A stretch of 25,004 bases of DNA from NCBI GenBank assembly GCA_048886645.1, contig JBHLKN010000021.1, forward strand, positions 1-25,004, given 5' to 3'. Below, piece after piece: positions 1 through 8,376 of this stretch. This DNA is from Wukongarchaeum sp048886645 (GTDB taxonomy: Archaea; Asgardarchaeota; Wukongarchaeia; Wukongarchaeales; Wukongarchaeaceae). How positions within the stretch are numbered: position 1 is the stretch's first letter; each line of letters opens with the position of its first letter. The notes under the pieces were generated by a model. It was not told the origin of the DNA, did not search any database, and saw nothing but the letters and a program-made list of their open reading frames with translations. Made by a program: the position numbers and the translations under genes.

Positions 1-165
1 TATGAAGAATACAAAGAAGAGATAGAAAAATTCAGAGAATATTCAGGGATACAACAAACAGAAAAAGTAGAAGTAGGACTTGAAAAACTTAAAAAAAACG
101 CTCTTAAACGCGGTAAAACAGGCTTTAGAAACAAAAAAAGGATAAAAACCTTTTTGTGGATTTAA
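1..165 (+). CDS. 3' end of an unidentified lysine-rich protein (partial)
   Basis: Frame 1 is open from the window edge to a TAA at 163-165, giving 54 C-terminal residues that are rich in Lys, Glu and Arg and end in TFLWI. The tail overlaps the 3' end of the aminopeptidase on the opposite strand by 4 bases, a typical convergent gene junction. The amino-acid make-up (many charged residues, few Cys or His) looks like real archaeal coding sequence. I cannot assign a family from so short a piece, and chance openness over 54 codons in AT-rich DNA is possible. Confidence 0.45.
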   Translation, partial: YEEYKEEIEKFREYSGIQQTEKVEVGLEKLKKNALKRGKTGFRNKKRIKTFLWI

Positions 166-1121
166 GGAGGTAATAGTTTTCCTTTATTTATCACTATGAC
201 TTCTTTTCCTTCAATCTTCAATTTTAGTGTTGGCTCCGTTATAACAAAGTCTATATGCGTATTTGCTTTGTTCTTTCCCCCGAAATTCAGGTTATGACCA
301 AAGGCTACATGACACGTATCTATGACTTTCTCATCCTCTAATAGGTTACCTGTGAGTTTTGCTTTTGGATTTGTTCCAATGCCTAATTCCGCTATGATGA
401 AAGACGTTTCTCCTGCAGCTTCTAAGAAGTTTCTAAAATTTTTCCCACTTAAAGATTCTTCTATCTCAATGATTCTACCGTTTTCTAACACGACTTTCGT
501 ATTGTCGTTTACCATGGTGCTTACAGGTTCTATTATGAGGACACCATCGCCTTTATCCTCTTCTGGAGCGACGTATACCTCACCAGCGGGGAGATTACCC
601 CAATCTCCAGGTTTGTGATATATACCCGTGTCAAGCCATGCTTCTCTATCTTTTAAATGGAGGGTGAGGTTTGTTCCTGAAGGAGAGATTATGGTTGCTT
701 TGTTTGCTTTTGTAACAAGATCTCCTACTTTTTTAGTTAAGGCTGCAACTTCTTTGTAGTCGCATGTCATAGGCCCTTTAAACATCTCTTCAGTAACGCC
801 CGGCAATGTTACAACTCTTGTACCTGCTTTTACAGCATCACCCGTTGCTTGCGTATGGGACAGAGAATGCGTAGTTGGAGCAAAAACTCCATCTGCCGCT
901 CTCATGGCTTCTGCAACGGCCTTTGGCGGTTCACTTCCAGGTCTTTCACCTACAGGAATTTCTACAAAGGAAACTATCCCGTTCAAGGCTGCCCCCATCA
1001 AAGCGAGAGCTTTTCCCATCCTATACTTATTCATATCAGTGATAACAAGAAGTTCTTCCCCCTCACGTAACCCCAAACAATCTTTTACAGCGATAAATGC
1101 GCCACGCATCAAGTCTAGCAT
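162..1121 (-). CDS. M29-like (COG2309) leucyl aminopeptidase family protein
   Basis: The protein of about 319 residues resembles archaeal proteins annotated as leucyl aminopeptidase, related to the AmpS/M29 metallopeptidases. The best markers are in the C-terminal third: an ELGIGTNP segment, a GHNLNFGG segment and a THIDFV segment, which carry the conserved Glu and His residues expected for metal binding in this family. Family members remove N-terminal residues from peptides in the cytoplasm, but the exact substrate cannot be read here. I placed the start at ATG 1121 because a GGTGAT Shine-Dalgarno motif lies 7 nt upstream. Upstream ATG 1130 and TTG 1136 are alternatives. A TATA-like element at 1161-1170 would put the transcript start near 1140, giving a short leader. 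It is a single gene. Confidence 0.7.
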   Translation of the reverse strand: MLDLMRGAFIAVKDCLGLREGEELLVITDMNKYRMGKALALMGAALNGIVSFVEIPVGERPGSEPPKAVAEAMRAADGVFAPTTHSLSHTQATGDAVKAGTRVVTLPGVTEEMFKGPMTCDYKEVAALTKKVGDLVTKANKATIISPSGTNLTLHLKDREAWLDTGIYHKPGDWGNLPAGEVYVAPEEDKGDGVLIIEPVSTMVNDNTKVVLENGRIIEIEESLSGKNFRNFLEAAGETSFIIAELGIGTNPKAKLTGNLLEDEKVIDTCHVAFGHNLNFGGKNKANTHIDFVITEPTLKLKIEGKEVIVINKGKLLPP

Positions 1122-1160
1122 CAATATCATCACCAACTTTTAATTTGTGATTGAAAATGG

Positions 1161-1170
1161 TTTAAATATT
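1161..1170 (-). promoter_or_regulatory. TATA box of the aminopeptidase gene
   Basis: On the minus strand this reads AATATTTAAA. Its centre lies about 26 nt before position 1140, just upstream of the Shine-Dalgarno motif and the ATG at 1121, which is the expected archaeal spacing. This is inferred from pattern and distance only. Confidence 0.45.
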
Positions 1171-1244
1171 GCTATCAAAGTTTACTAATAAAAATATTAA
1201 GGAAATAATTCCAAGGGTAGGAAATAATTAGGTTGATGATTTAA

Positions 1245-2144
1245 ATGGGATTTTTTAGTGCAGTGCGAACTTCTCTATTGTTTTTATTCATGATTGGCCT
1301 GTTATTCATTGTGAGCCACTTTGTTGGCTTGAGTTTCTACGGATTTTTGATACTTTCAGGCATTTTTACATTTACAACTTGGTGGGCTAGCGACAGGATA
1401 GTATTAAGGATGACTGGTGCGAAGATTGTTACGGAGGAAGAAGCACCCGAACTTCATTCTATTGTGGCTCGCTTAGCTGAGAAAGCGGGATTAAAGAAAA
1501 AACCAAAGGTAGCTATTATGGATAGTAATACTCCCAACGCTTTTGCTACAGGAAGGAGTCCTGGCCATTCTGTTGTCGCGGTAACCACAGGATTGATGAG
1601 GATCCTTGATAAAGATGAACTTGAAGCAGTTTTAGCCCATGAAATAGGACACGTTAAACATTGGGATATCCTCATAGGCGCAGTGGCAGCAATGTTTGCC
1701 GGGGCTATAGCGTGGATAGCAAGGTGGGGAATATTTTTCGGTAGAGGTAGTCAAAGGAACATGCTATTTGTCATTCTTGCTTGGGTGTTAGCCCCAATAG
1801 CAGCAGCGCTTATTCATCTTGCTATTTCAAGGGGTCGGGAATATGTTGAAGATGAATTCAGTGGAAAGATAACCGGACGTCCTGAAAATCTTGCAAATGC
1901 TCTTCGCAAGCTTCAACAAGGAGTGGCAAGGCGACCTGAAACACATCTTAACCCCGCCACAAGCCATATGTTCATCGTTCATCCCTTTAGAGGTGGAGGG
2001 TTAAGTGGTCTTTTCAGTACTCATCCAAGCACAGAAAACAGGATAAAAAGGCTGATGGATCAGGTGAAAAAGATGGGGCGATTGCCAGGATCCTGGGAAC
2101 CCCGCGAAATTACGCCTGATGAGTATACAATACAGTTAGAATAA
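1245..2144 (+). CDS. htpX: HtpX-like M48 zinc metalloprotease, membrane-bound
   Basis: This is a 299-residue protein with two hydrophobic N-terminal segments (about residues 8-50), the zinc motif HEIGH at 132-136, two more hydrophobic segments (about 143-165 and 174-195), and the SRGREYVED segment near 195-203 that should supply the third zinc ligand (Glu199). This is the full HtpX/M48B order. In the known family the catalytic domain faces the cytoplasm and degrades misfolded membrane proteins. A NPATSHMFIVHPF segment followed by FSTHPSTENRI near the C terminus is also typical. The gene stands alone, with EF-1 beta convergent downstream. Its only start candidate near the N terminus is ATG 1245. 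Confidence 0.92.
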   Translation: MGFFSAVRTSLLFLFMIGLLFIVSHFVGLSFYGFLILSGIFTFTTWWASDRIVLRMTGAKIVTEEEAPELHSIVARLAEKAGLKKKPKVAIMDSNTPNAFATGRSPGHSVVAVTTGLMRILDKDELEAVLAHEIGHVKHWDILIGAVAAMFAGAIAWIARWGIFFGRGSQRNMLFVILAWVLAPIAAALIHLAISRGREYVEDEFSGKITGRPENLANALRKLQQGVARRPETHLNPATSHMFIVHPFRGGGLSGLFSTHPSTENRIKRLMDQVKKMGRLPGSWEPREITPDEYTIQLE

Positions 2145-2264
2145 AGCGCCATACTCCCTCTTTTGTCAATCAGTTAATCATTAGTCCGTTTATTATTTCG
2201 TCTTTATCTTGTTTTTTTAAAAAAAGTAAGTCATGAAACTTAAACTTGGAGAGAGTTGGATAGA

Positions 2265-2543
2265 TTAAAGAGAGATTCTTGTTACTGCTTCTACTCTTGT
2301 GGATTCGACATCTTCTAGGTCTTGGATTACCTTTTCAACCTCGTCTAATATCGAAGTCCCTGATTCTTCTGGAACTGCAACGTTCAGGAGAAGGGCTACG
2401 AGACCGAAAGCTATTGGTTCTTCTCCTGAGGCTGTTATTTCTGCTCCTTGTGGTAATATTTTTTCTACTTGTTCTTTTATCGTGTTTGGCTTAATTTCCG
2501 GGTCTTTTGGCATAACTTTTATTTTTGCAACTACTTTTGCCAT
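2265..2543 (-). CDS. ef1b: Elongation factor 1-beta (aEF-1B)
   Basis: A 92-residue protein matching the archaeal EF-1 beta guanine-nucleotide exchange domain, with an N-terminal KVMP strand, a central GEEPIAFGL segment and a C-terminal segment ending EAVTRISL. In the family it reloads EF-1 alpha with GTP during translation elongation. Length and boundaries match the family. A GGAG Shine-Dalgarno motif precedes the ATG at 2543. The zinc-ribbon gene lies just upstream on the same strand, an arrangement conserved in many archaea, so the two are probably one transcript. Confidence 0.93.
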   Translation of the reverse strand: MAKVVAKIKVMPKDPEIKPNTIKEQVEKILPQGAEITASGEEPIAFGLVALLLNVAVPEESGTSILDEVEKVIQDLEDVESTRVEAVTRISL

Positions 2544-2621
2544 TGTGCAACTACTCCTTTAAAAATTATTAAAATTGGTTTAATTTCAAATTTAAAAGCG
2601 TTCTGTTTTTTTGTTTTAATC

Positions 2622-2786
2622 TTAAGGACCCTGAAATGAACAATTCGGACAAATGTAGGAGTTTCCTAGTTTGCGACACCTACTGCATCGTATGATGGTC
2701 AATTTAGAACACGAAGGACATTGGAACTTATTAGCGCCCTTATCTTTTGGGGATACGATGCGGCTACAACAAGAGCAGAGAGGCAT
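2622..2786 (-). CDS. Small zinc-ribbon RNA-binding-type protein next to EF-1 beta
   Basis: From ATG 2786 this is a 54-residue protein with four CxxC pairs (CSCC, CPSC, CSRC, CPNC), so two zinc ribbons, ending in SFQGP. The ending and spacing match the archaeal COG2888 family (F-x-GP terminus) that often sits beside EF-1 beta. An in-frame ATG at 2810 would add eight residues, but the family normally starts just before the first CxxC, so I prefer 2786. Binding of rRNA or a ribosome-linked role is inferred from family and context. Confidence 0.8.
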   Translation of the reverse strand: MPLCSCCSRIVSPKDKGANKFQCPSCSKLTIIRCSRCRKLGNSYICPNCSFQGP

Positions 2787-2901
2787 TATTATTTCTTCAG
2801 AAGTCGACAATCGGTTTTACACTCCATGATTTGTAAACCTGTTTTTTCCATATGGATTTTTAATCTACTTAATAATTATTTATAAATTCTTTCATATTCT
2901 T

Positions 2902-4164
2902 TCATCTTTCTTTTTGCTTGATGGAGGTTATGATTTTTGGGATGAGGGAGTAGGTTATTGGGTTTTTTAGGGCGGTTAGTATGAGGGTTGCTTGCCAGTC
3001 TATGTCTCCTTTTTTTTCGATTATTTTTTCGATTTTGTATGTTTTTATTGTTTTAAATAGGTGGTCTATTGCTTGATCTGAAAGGATGTTGAAGGTTTTA
3101 CGGAGTAAAAGCATTAACTTAAACTGTTTTTTTAGAAGTTTTTTCCAAGGCTTTTCGTAGTTTTCTTTGAGAAAATTTGAGGAGAAGTTTTCTTCTTCTA
3201 CGGCTTTTTTTGCGGCTTTTGCTGCGATAATGGCGCAGAGGCCGCCGGTGATGACGCCTCCTCCTGTGGTGGATTTTGTTTGACTGGCAGCATCTCCTAC
3301 TACTATGAAGTTATCGGTAATGGTTCTTTTAATGGGTCCTCCAAGGGGGACTTTTCCTCCCATTTTTTTTCTTATTTTAGCCTCTTTGACCTTTTTTGAA
3401 GCTATTGGATGAGAGTTCATGAAATTTTTTAATAGTGTTCTTGTTTGATGGCCAGGTTTTGCTATCAGACCTACCCTAGCATTCTCGTCTTTTAGTGGGA
3501 TTATCCAAGCGAAAAATCCGGGAGCAATCTTTTGCCCTAGATATAGTTCTACCATGGTAGGGTCTAGATCTTTTACTTTTTCTATTTCAAATTGGGCGCC
3601 TGAATAAACCCAGTCTTTTTTGGGAGGAGTTAAACCTGCTTGTGAAAGGAGACGAGCATCGGATCCCTCTGCATCTATGACAAGATTGCTTGAAATTGTC
3701 TCTAATTTAGTAGTTTCCTTTTTTTTGTGGTTTTTTATTTTTACATAAACTTTCATGTTAGAGTCTGTTTTTTCTATTTTTTCTGCACGGGCGCCTTTAA
3801 AGGCTTCTATGTCCAGTTTTTCAGCGTGTTGAAACATTTTTCTCTCAAGCTCAGCCCTGTCAACAATTATTGCTTGGGGGGTATCCCTTTTAACTTCGAA
3901 ACAGTAATTTGAAGGGGAGAAAAAAGTCGCGCCTTTTATCGCGGGATTTTGCACAGCTTCATCCCATTCTGATAAGAGACGATCGTATAATCCTAAAAGT
4001 TTTAAACCTTTTAAGCTGAGAATGCCTGCGCAATGCGGGGGTTCACCTATCTTTAAATGCTCTTCTAAAAGACAGACTTTTAAATCGGTTTTCGCACATT
4101 CAATAGAGGTTAATATACCGCAAGGTCCACCGCCAACAACGATAACATCGTAAAATGATTTCAT
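2902..4164 (-). CDS. Geranylgeranyl reductase family FAD-dependent oxidoreductase
   Basis: A 420-residue flavoprotein. Residues 6-17 hold the dinucleotide-binding motif (VIVVGGGPCG), PPHCAG at 42-47 is the family's Cys-containing loop, and GDAAS at 290-294 followed by GGGV at 301-304 is the second FAD-binding signature. This is the geranylgeranyl reductase architecture, whose archaeal members saturate the isoprenoid chains of membrane lipids. Several paralogues with other substrates exist in most archaea, so the lipid role is likely but unproven. The gene is divergent from pth2 with only 45 bp between the starts. The ATG at 4164 puts the FAD motif at the expected distance from the N terminus. 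Confidence 0.85.
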   Translation of the reverse strand: MKSFYDVIVVGGGPCGILTSIECAKTDLKVCLLEEHLKIGEPPHCAGILSLKGLKLLGLYDRLLSEWDEAVQNPAIKGATFFSPSNYCFEVKRDTPQAIIVDRAELERKMFQHAEKLDIEAFKGARAEKIEKTDSNMKVYVKIKNHKKKETTKLETISSNLVIDAEGSDARLLSQAGLTPPKKDWVYSGAQFEIEKVKDLDPTMVELYLGQKIAPGFFAWIIPLKDENARVGLIAKPGHQTRTLLKNFMNSHPIASKKVKEAKIRKKMGGKVPLGGPIKRTITDNFIVVGDAASQTKSTTGGGVITGGLCAIIAAKAAKKAVEEENFSSNFLKENYEKPWKKLLKKQFKLMLLLRKTFNILSDQAIDHLFKTIKTYKIEKIIEKKGDIDWQATLILTALKNPITYSLIPKIITSIKQKER

Positions 4165-4209
4165 GAGGTTTTATATTGTCATTTTTGGATTAAAGGTTTT
4201 GTTAAAGAC

Positions 4210-4608
4210 ATGGAGAGAAAGAGAGGTTTTTATTTGTTTCAAAAGAAGTATGAATTTAATTATAAACAAGCGATAGTCATTGATTCGAGCTTAGGAATGT
4301 CTAAAGGTAAAACAGCAGTACAAACCGCTCATGCTTCTATCCTTGCAACAGAAGAAACAAGGAGGAAGAAGAGAGAGTGGTTAGATGCATGGTTGAGGGA
4401 AGGACAGAAGAAAGTTGTTTTAAAAGTTTCTTCACTGAGTGAACTTTTAAGCCTTCAGAAGGAGGCAGAAGAGGCAAGGATTCCTAACGCTCTTGTTAGT
4501 GATGCGGGCTTAACAGAGCTTGAACCCGGAACGATTACTGCCTTAGGGATAGGGCCTGCTCCTTCCGAACTTATTGATAAGATCACAGGAAAATTAAAAC
4601 TTCTCTAA
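4210..4608 (+). CDS. pth2: Peptidyl-tRNA hydrolase, archaeal/eukaryotic type (Pth2)
   Basis: A 132-residue protein with the Pth2 signatures in order: GMSKGKTAVQTAHA (about 29-42), GQKKVVLKV in the middle, DAGLTELEPGT and the closing GIGP...ITGKLKLL. Pth2 releases peptides from prematurely dropped peptidyl-tRNA. The N terminus carries about 17 extra residues (MERKRGFYLFQKKYEF) compared with typical members. No better ATG lies downstream, so either the extension is real or a non-ATG start is used nearer the YKQAIV strand. It is convergent with the four-Cys gene pair, with a spacer of only about 21 bp. Confidence 0.93.
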   Translation: MERKRGFYLFQKKYEFNYKQAIVIDSSLGMSKGKTAVQTAHASILATEETRRKKREWLDAWLREGQKKVVLKVSSLSELLSLQKEAEEARIPNALVSDAGLTELEPGTITALGIGPAPSELIDKITGKLKLL

Positions 4609-4629
4609 TAGATGGCGGAGAAAAACTGG

Positions 4630-4971
4630 TTAATAGGCTAAACAGAGGAGAGGTATGCTGTTCTTTAAACTTTCTTCATGGTCCTCTAATTTTTTAGAAA
4701 GTTCATTGATCATTTCAACTAGAGGAGTGCATAAAAATCCTTTGAAGAAGATTCTTCCTTGACAGTTTCTTTTTTTACAAAGATCCGGGTTTAAAGTACA
4801 ATGATGTTCAAAATTTTCATTGTAATAAGGGCACGCGCCAATTTCTCCCGTATAACCCATTAAAAACGCTACGATTCTATCATCTTTTATCATCGGGCTT
4901 AAATTATAAAAATTGAACGAGCTTTTTCCTTTACCAACTATTTCTATTTTGATAATATTGTCTCCTTCCAT
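4630..4971 (-). CDS. Four-cysteine small protein, paralogue A (unrecognised family)
   Basis: This 113-residue protein and its upstream neighbour (5072-5350) are clear paralogues. Both share L-x-PM-x-K-x-DRI-x-A, GYT-x2-IG-x-CPYY, HCTL, KKRNCQG and GFLC, about 17 identities over the first 27 aligned residues. Four cysteines are shared, spaced C-x(10)-C-x(11)-C-x(10)-C here. That suggests a bound zinc ion or Fe-S cluster, but I do not recognise the family. This copy has an extra Cys, a double His before the second Cys, and a helical tail ending in LLCLAY. I start at ATG 4971 because it aligns with the paralogue's start. An in-frame ATG at 5037 also fits a TATA box near 5068-5073 and would add 22 residues. 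Confidence 0.72.
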   Translation of the reverse strand: MEGDNIIKIEIVGKGKSSFNFYNLSPMIKDDRIVAFLMGYTGEIGACPYYNENFEHHCTLNPDLCKKRNCQGRIFFKGFLCTPLVEMINELSKKLEDHEESLKNSIPLLCLAY

Positions 4972-5071
4972 GTTTAACGTCCTTCCTGATCTACACCCTT
5001 CCGCCAGCGACAGAGTTGAATTAAATGTTTTGGTCATAGATTATGAGGATATATTAAGATAGGAATTTAAA

Positions 5072-5350
5072 TTATTTATATGATTTGGTCGGTTTTGAGT
5101 TCACGATCGGGTTAATTAGATAGGGACATAAAAATCCTTCAATAAAGCTTTGTCCTTGGCAATTCCTTTTTTTGTCGGAGGGGGGTTTTAATGTGCAATG
5201 TGCCTTGTAGTAGGGGCAAGAGCCTATTTTTTCGGTATAACCTGTTATCATTGCTATGATTCGATCTTCTTTTACCATTGGGTTTAGGTGTAGAAGACTT
5301 AATGATTTTTTTTCTTTATGGGGCGTTTCTATTTTTTTTGATTCTTCCAT
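5072..5350 (-). CDS. Four-cysteine small protein, paralogue B (unrecognised family)
   Basis: A 92-residue protein, the second member of the tandem pair. Its shared cysteines are spaced C-x(6)-C-x(11)-C-x(10)-C, inside CPYY, HCTL, RNCQG and GFLC contexts. The N-terminal 20 residues are charged, and the C terminus beyond the last Cys is short and basic. An in-frame stop lies five codons upstream of the ATG at 5350, fixing the start. The 20 bases before the ATG resemble those before paralogue A's ATG, so the duplication included the leader. A TATA-like element near 5406-5416 could serve it. Function unknown; metal or Fe-S binding is an inference from the cysteine pattern. Confidence 0.75.
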   Translation of the reverse strand: MEESKKIETPHKEKKSLSLLHLNPMVKEDRIIAMITGYTEKIGSCPYYKAHCTLKPPSDKKRNCQGQSFIEGFLCPYLINPIVNSKPTKSYK

Positions 5351-5524
5351 GGTTAGCGCCTTCTACTAACAACGTAGGGAAGATCAATTAGTTTGTTGGC
5401 GATAGATTAAATATTGATTTTTTTATTTAAGAGATGGTAATACCTAAGTATTTTAAACAAAATAGATTATTTAACCTAGGGGAGAGAGAGGGTTTATTAA
5501 GTGGATGGTTTTGCAAGAGCTTAG

Positions 5525-5533
5525 TTTAAATAG
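5525..5533 (+). promoter_or_regulatory. TATA box upstream of truD
   Basis: TTTAAATAG, with its centre about 42 nt before the truD ATG. It would give a start site near 5555 and a leader of about 16 nt. Inferred from sequence and spacing. Confidence 0.45.
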
Positions 5534-5570
5534 AGTGCCTTTTTAAGCAAGAATAGGATATTTTTCATAC

Positions 5571-6947
5571 ATGAAAAACTTGAGAAAATCTCCTAAGCTG
5601 GAAGAGAATATAGGTATAAGATATTATTGGACGAAAAGTGAAGGAATTGGAGGGATTATCAAGAAAAGTTTTGAGGATTTCATAGTAGAGGAGATAATGC
5701 CTAGTGGGAAGGTTTTATCTGTTAGGGAAGGGGAGGATCGGCTTAGTGAAGAGGTGGGAGAAGAGAAGGGGCTTTGGACCCATTTTGTTTTAGTGAAAAA
5801 AGGGATAGATACGATTTCTGCAATTAGGAGGATTGCTGAAGCTTTAAATGTTCCTTTAGATTTTTTTGGTTTTGCTGGAACGAAGGATGCTTCAGCATGG
5901 ACTGCTCAGAGAGTGTGTGTATGGAAGATTTCACCTGAAAAGCTGCTAAAAGTAGTGGTTAAGAATGTGAAGATAAGATCCCCGATAAAAGCTCTTAGTT
6001 CGATAGGATTAGGGGATTTATGGGGTAATCGATTTCAAGTTACTATTAGGGATATACCACACGATCTTTCTGAAACAAAAAAGATGTTAGAGGAGGTCTT
6101 GGAGGAAATAAGGGAAAGAGAAGGTATTCCTAACTATTTTGGTCATCAAAGATTTGGGGTTAAGCGGCCGATAACTCATCTTGTAGGTCGTGCTATTGTA
6201 AAAGGTGATTTTGAAAACGCAGTTATGACTTTTCTATGTGAGGAAATAAGTGGGGATGGAAATGAGATTGGGGGAAGTTTTAGGAAGGATTTGGAGGATA
6301 GTTTAGATTTTGTTTCGGCGCTTAAAAATTTCCCTCGGGGTTTGTATTATGAAAGGGTTATGTTGAGATATTTATCAAAGCGTCCTCGTGATTTTATAAA
6401 TGCTTTAAGAAGGTTGCCGAAATCGCTTTTAAAAATGTTTATTCACGCTTATCAGTCATATCTTTTTAATGAATATTTAAGCCGTCGAATTGAAGAAAAT
6501 TTGTCTTTTACAGAACCAATGGAAGGAGATCTAATAATAAAGGAAGAAGCGCAAAAAATTCGCCATGAAAATGTCCAAGTATATATGGACAAAATAGGCG
6601 GTCATTTTGAGGCGCGGGTTTTAGCCCCTCTTGTGGGTTATAAAATTAAGCTTTCGGAGGGAAAGTCTGGAGAAATTTTGCAGGAGATTTTAGAGAGGGA
6701 GGATATTTCTTTAACTGATTTTAAAATAGGTAAGATGCCTGATATATCTTCTAAGGGGAACTATCGCGAAATGTTTATGGTGATGGAAAAACCGGTTTTA
6801 ATCTGTAAAATGGAGCAATTAAAGGCTAATCCGCCTTGTACGTTGCTCGTGATTGATTTTTTACTTAGGTCTGGACAGTTTGCGACTGTTTTTTTAAGAG
6901 AGTTGATGAAAACTAATCCAAGGGCATATATCGGAGGAACTTTTTAA
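5571..6947 (+). CDS. truD: tRNA pseudouridine(13) synthase TruD
   Basis: A 458-residue protein of the TruD family, which converts U13 (and other sites in archaea) of tRNA to pseudouridine. The catalytic motif FAGTKDASA spans residues 101-109 with the nucleophilic Asp at 106, and the second family signature NYFGHQRFG spans 188-196. The length is normal for archaeal TruD, which carries the TRUD insertion domain between the two halves of the catalytic fold. The ATG at 5571 is followed by about 30 residues before the first conserved strand. AspRS follows 65 bp downstream (from the TTG at 7012), so the two are probably co-transcribed. Confidence 0.95.
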   Translation: MKNLRKSPKLEENIGIRYYWTKSEGIGGIIKKSFEDFIVEEIMPSGKVLSVREGEDRLSEEVGEEKGLWTHFVLVKKGIDTISAIRRIAEALNVPLDFFGFAGTKDASAWTAQRVCVWKISPEKLLKVVVKNVKIRSPIKALSSIGLGDLWGNRFQVTIRDIPHDLSETKKMLEEVLEEIREREGIPNYFGHQRFGVKRPITHLVGRAIVKGDFENAVMTFLCEEISGDGNEIGGSFRKDLEDSLDFVSALKNFPRGLYYERVMLRYLSKRPRDFINALRRLPKSLLKMFIHAYQSYLFNEYLSRRIEENLSFTEPMEGDLIIKEEAQKIRHENVQVYMDKIGGHFEARVLAPLVGYKIKLSEGKSGEILQEILEREDISLTDFKIGKMPDISSKGNYREMFMVMEKPVLICKMEQLKANPPCTLLVIDFLLRSGQFATVFLRELMKTNPRAYIGGTF

Positions 6948-7011
6948 GATAAACTTTTTAAGATAATTGTTTTAAGTTGTTCTATTTTCTAGGTTGAAAG
7001 GATGTGAGGTT

Positions 7012-8322
7012 TTGAGTAGGGCAGAATGGCAACGAACCCATTATTCTGTGGAAGTAACGCCGAATATTGAAGGAAAAGAAGTTGTTGTTAATGGAAACGT
7101 TTTAAGAGTGAGGAAGCTTGGAAAGTTAAAATTTTTTGTTCTTCAGGATGATGATGGTATTATCCAAATTACAGCTAGAAAGGGGGAAGTAGATGAAGGC
7201 ATAATGGAAAAAATAGAACAAATCGATAGAAATGATGCTTTAAGTGTGGCTGGGATTGTTAAAGTTGATGAAAGGGCACCGAGAAGCGTGGAAATAATCC
7301 CTGCAAAAATAGAGATATTGAACAAATCAGAACCTCTTCCTTTTGATCCTCTTGCTCCGAGCATAGAAACTGGTTTTGATACGAGATTAAAGTGGAGGGT
7401 TATTGATTTTAGAAACCCAAAAGTCCGCTCAATATTTTTAATAAAATCAGAGATAACGAACACCATGCGGGAGTTTTTCCATAAACGGAATTTTACTGAG
7501 TGTTTTACCTCAAAAATAACTTCTGCGGCTACAGAAGGGGGTGCAGAAGTCTTTCCGATTTTGTACTTTGATAAACCTGCCTTTTTAGCGATGTCACCAC
7601 AATTGTTCAAACAGTTTGCTGTGGGTGGGGGGTTTGAGAAGTTTTTTGAAATTGGCCCGGTATATCGGGCGGAAAAACATAGGACTAGGCGTCATTTAAA
7701 CGAGTTTTGGGGGGTGGATATAGAGGTAGGTTTTGCTACAGAGCATGATGTGATGGATATTTTAGAAGAATTGATTTTTGAGGTTTATAAAGAGGTTAAG
7801 AAGAGGTGTGTAAAGGATTTTGAGATATTAGAAAGGGAGATAGAAGTACCTGGAAGACCTTTCAAACGTTTAACTTATGATGAATGTGTTAATATGCTTG
7901 AAAATGAGGGAGAAATTATTGAGTGGGGAGAAGATTTCAGTACTCCCCAGGAGAAAAAACTTGTAGAGATGATAGATGAACCGTTTTTCATAACCGACTA
8001 TCCTTGGGCAATCAAGCCCTTTTATATAGCAAGACATGAAGATGATCCTAAGCTTAGTTATGGTTTTGATTTTATTTATGAGATTGAGCTTGTGAGTGGG
8101 GGTAGAAGAGAACACAGGGTTGAAAAACTTAAAGAAAACTTGAAAGAAAAAGGTTTGGAGCCTAAAAATTTCGAGTTTTATCTTAAAGCGTTTAGATACG
8201 GTATTCCTCCCCACGCAGGGTGGGGTTTGGGCTTGGAAAGATTACTCATGGTTATCACAGGTGCACCAGAGCTTAGAGAAACAGTAATGTTTCCTAGGAC
8301 TGTGGAAGATATAGAACCCTAA
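7012..8322 (+). CDS. aspS: Aspartyl-tRNA synthetase, archaeal type
   Basis: A class II synthetase of about 436 residues that charges tRNA-Asp, and possibly tRNA-Asn if non-discriminating, which I cannot tell here. It has an N-terminal OB-fold anticodon-binding domain (RTHYSVEV onward), the SPQLFKQ segment, motif 2 (FEIGPVYRAEKH, then HLNEFWGVDIE) and motif 3 (GWGLGLERLLM) near the C terminus. The short length, without the bacterial insertion domain, is the archaeal/eukaryotic form. I chose TTG 7012 because archaeal homologues begin a few residues before RTHY, and a GAGG-type motif sits just upstream. TTG 6994 is an alternative. There is no in-frame ATG nearby, so a TTG start is needed. Confidence 0.94.
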   Translation: MSRAEWQRTHYSVEVTPNIEGKEVVVNGNVLRVRKLGKLKFFVLQDDDGIIQITARKGEVDEGIMEKIEQIDRNDALSVAGIVKVDERAPRSVEIIPAKIEILNKSEPLPFDPLAPSIETGFDTRLKWRVIDFRNPKVRSIFLIKSEITNTMREFFHKRNFTECFTSKITSAATEGGAEVFPILYFDKPAFLAMSPQLFKQFAVGGGFEKFFEIGPVYRAEKHRTRRHLNEFWGVDIEVGFATEHDVMDILEELIFEVYKEVKKRCVKDFEILEREIEVPGRPFKRLTYDECVNMLENEGEIIEWGEDFSTPQEKKLVEMIDEPFFITDYPWAIKPFYIARHEDDPKLSYGFDFIYEIELVSGGRREHRVEKLKENLKEKGLEPKNFEFYLKAFRYGIPPHAGWGLGLERLLMVITGAPELRETVMFPRTVEDIEP

Positions 8323-8376
8323 CTCCCCAAATTAACACTCATATTTTAACTTTCAGCATCTTATTACTCAATCGCT

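Noticed and set aside
322..618. 98-codon open frame on the plus strand inside the aminopeptidase gene
   Set aside because: It is antisense to a well-supported gene, with Ser/Phe/Pro-rich composition typical of a shadow frame.
2212..2225. T7A7 palindrome between htpX and EF-1 beta as a regulatory site
   Set aside because: It is a low-complexity run in an AT-rich convergent spacer; a terminator role is possible but there is no GC stem to support a specific call.
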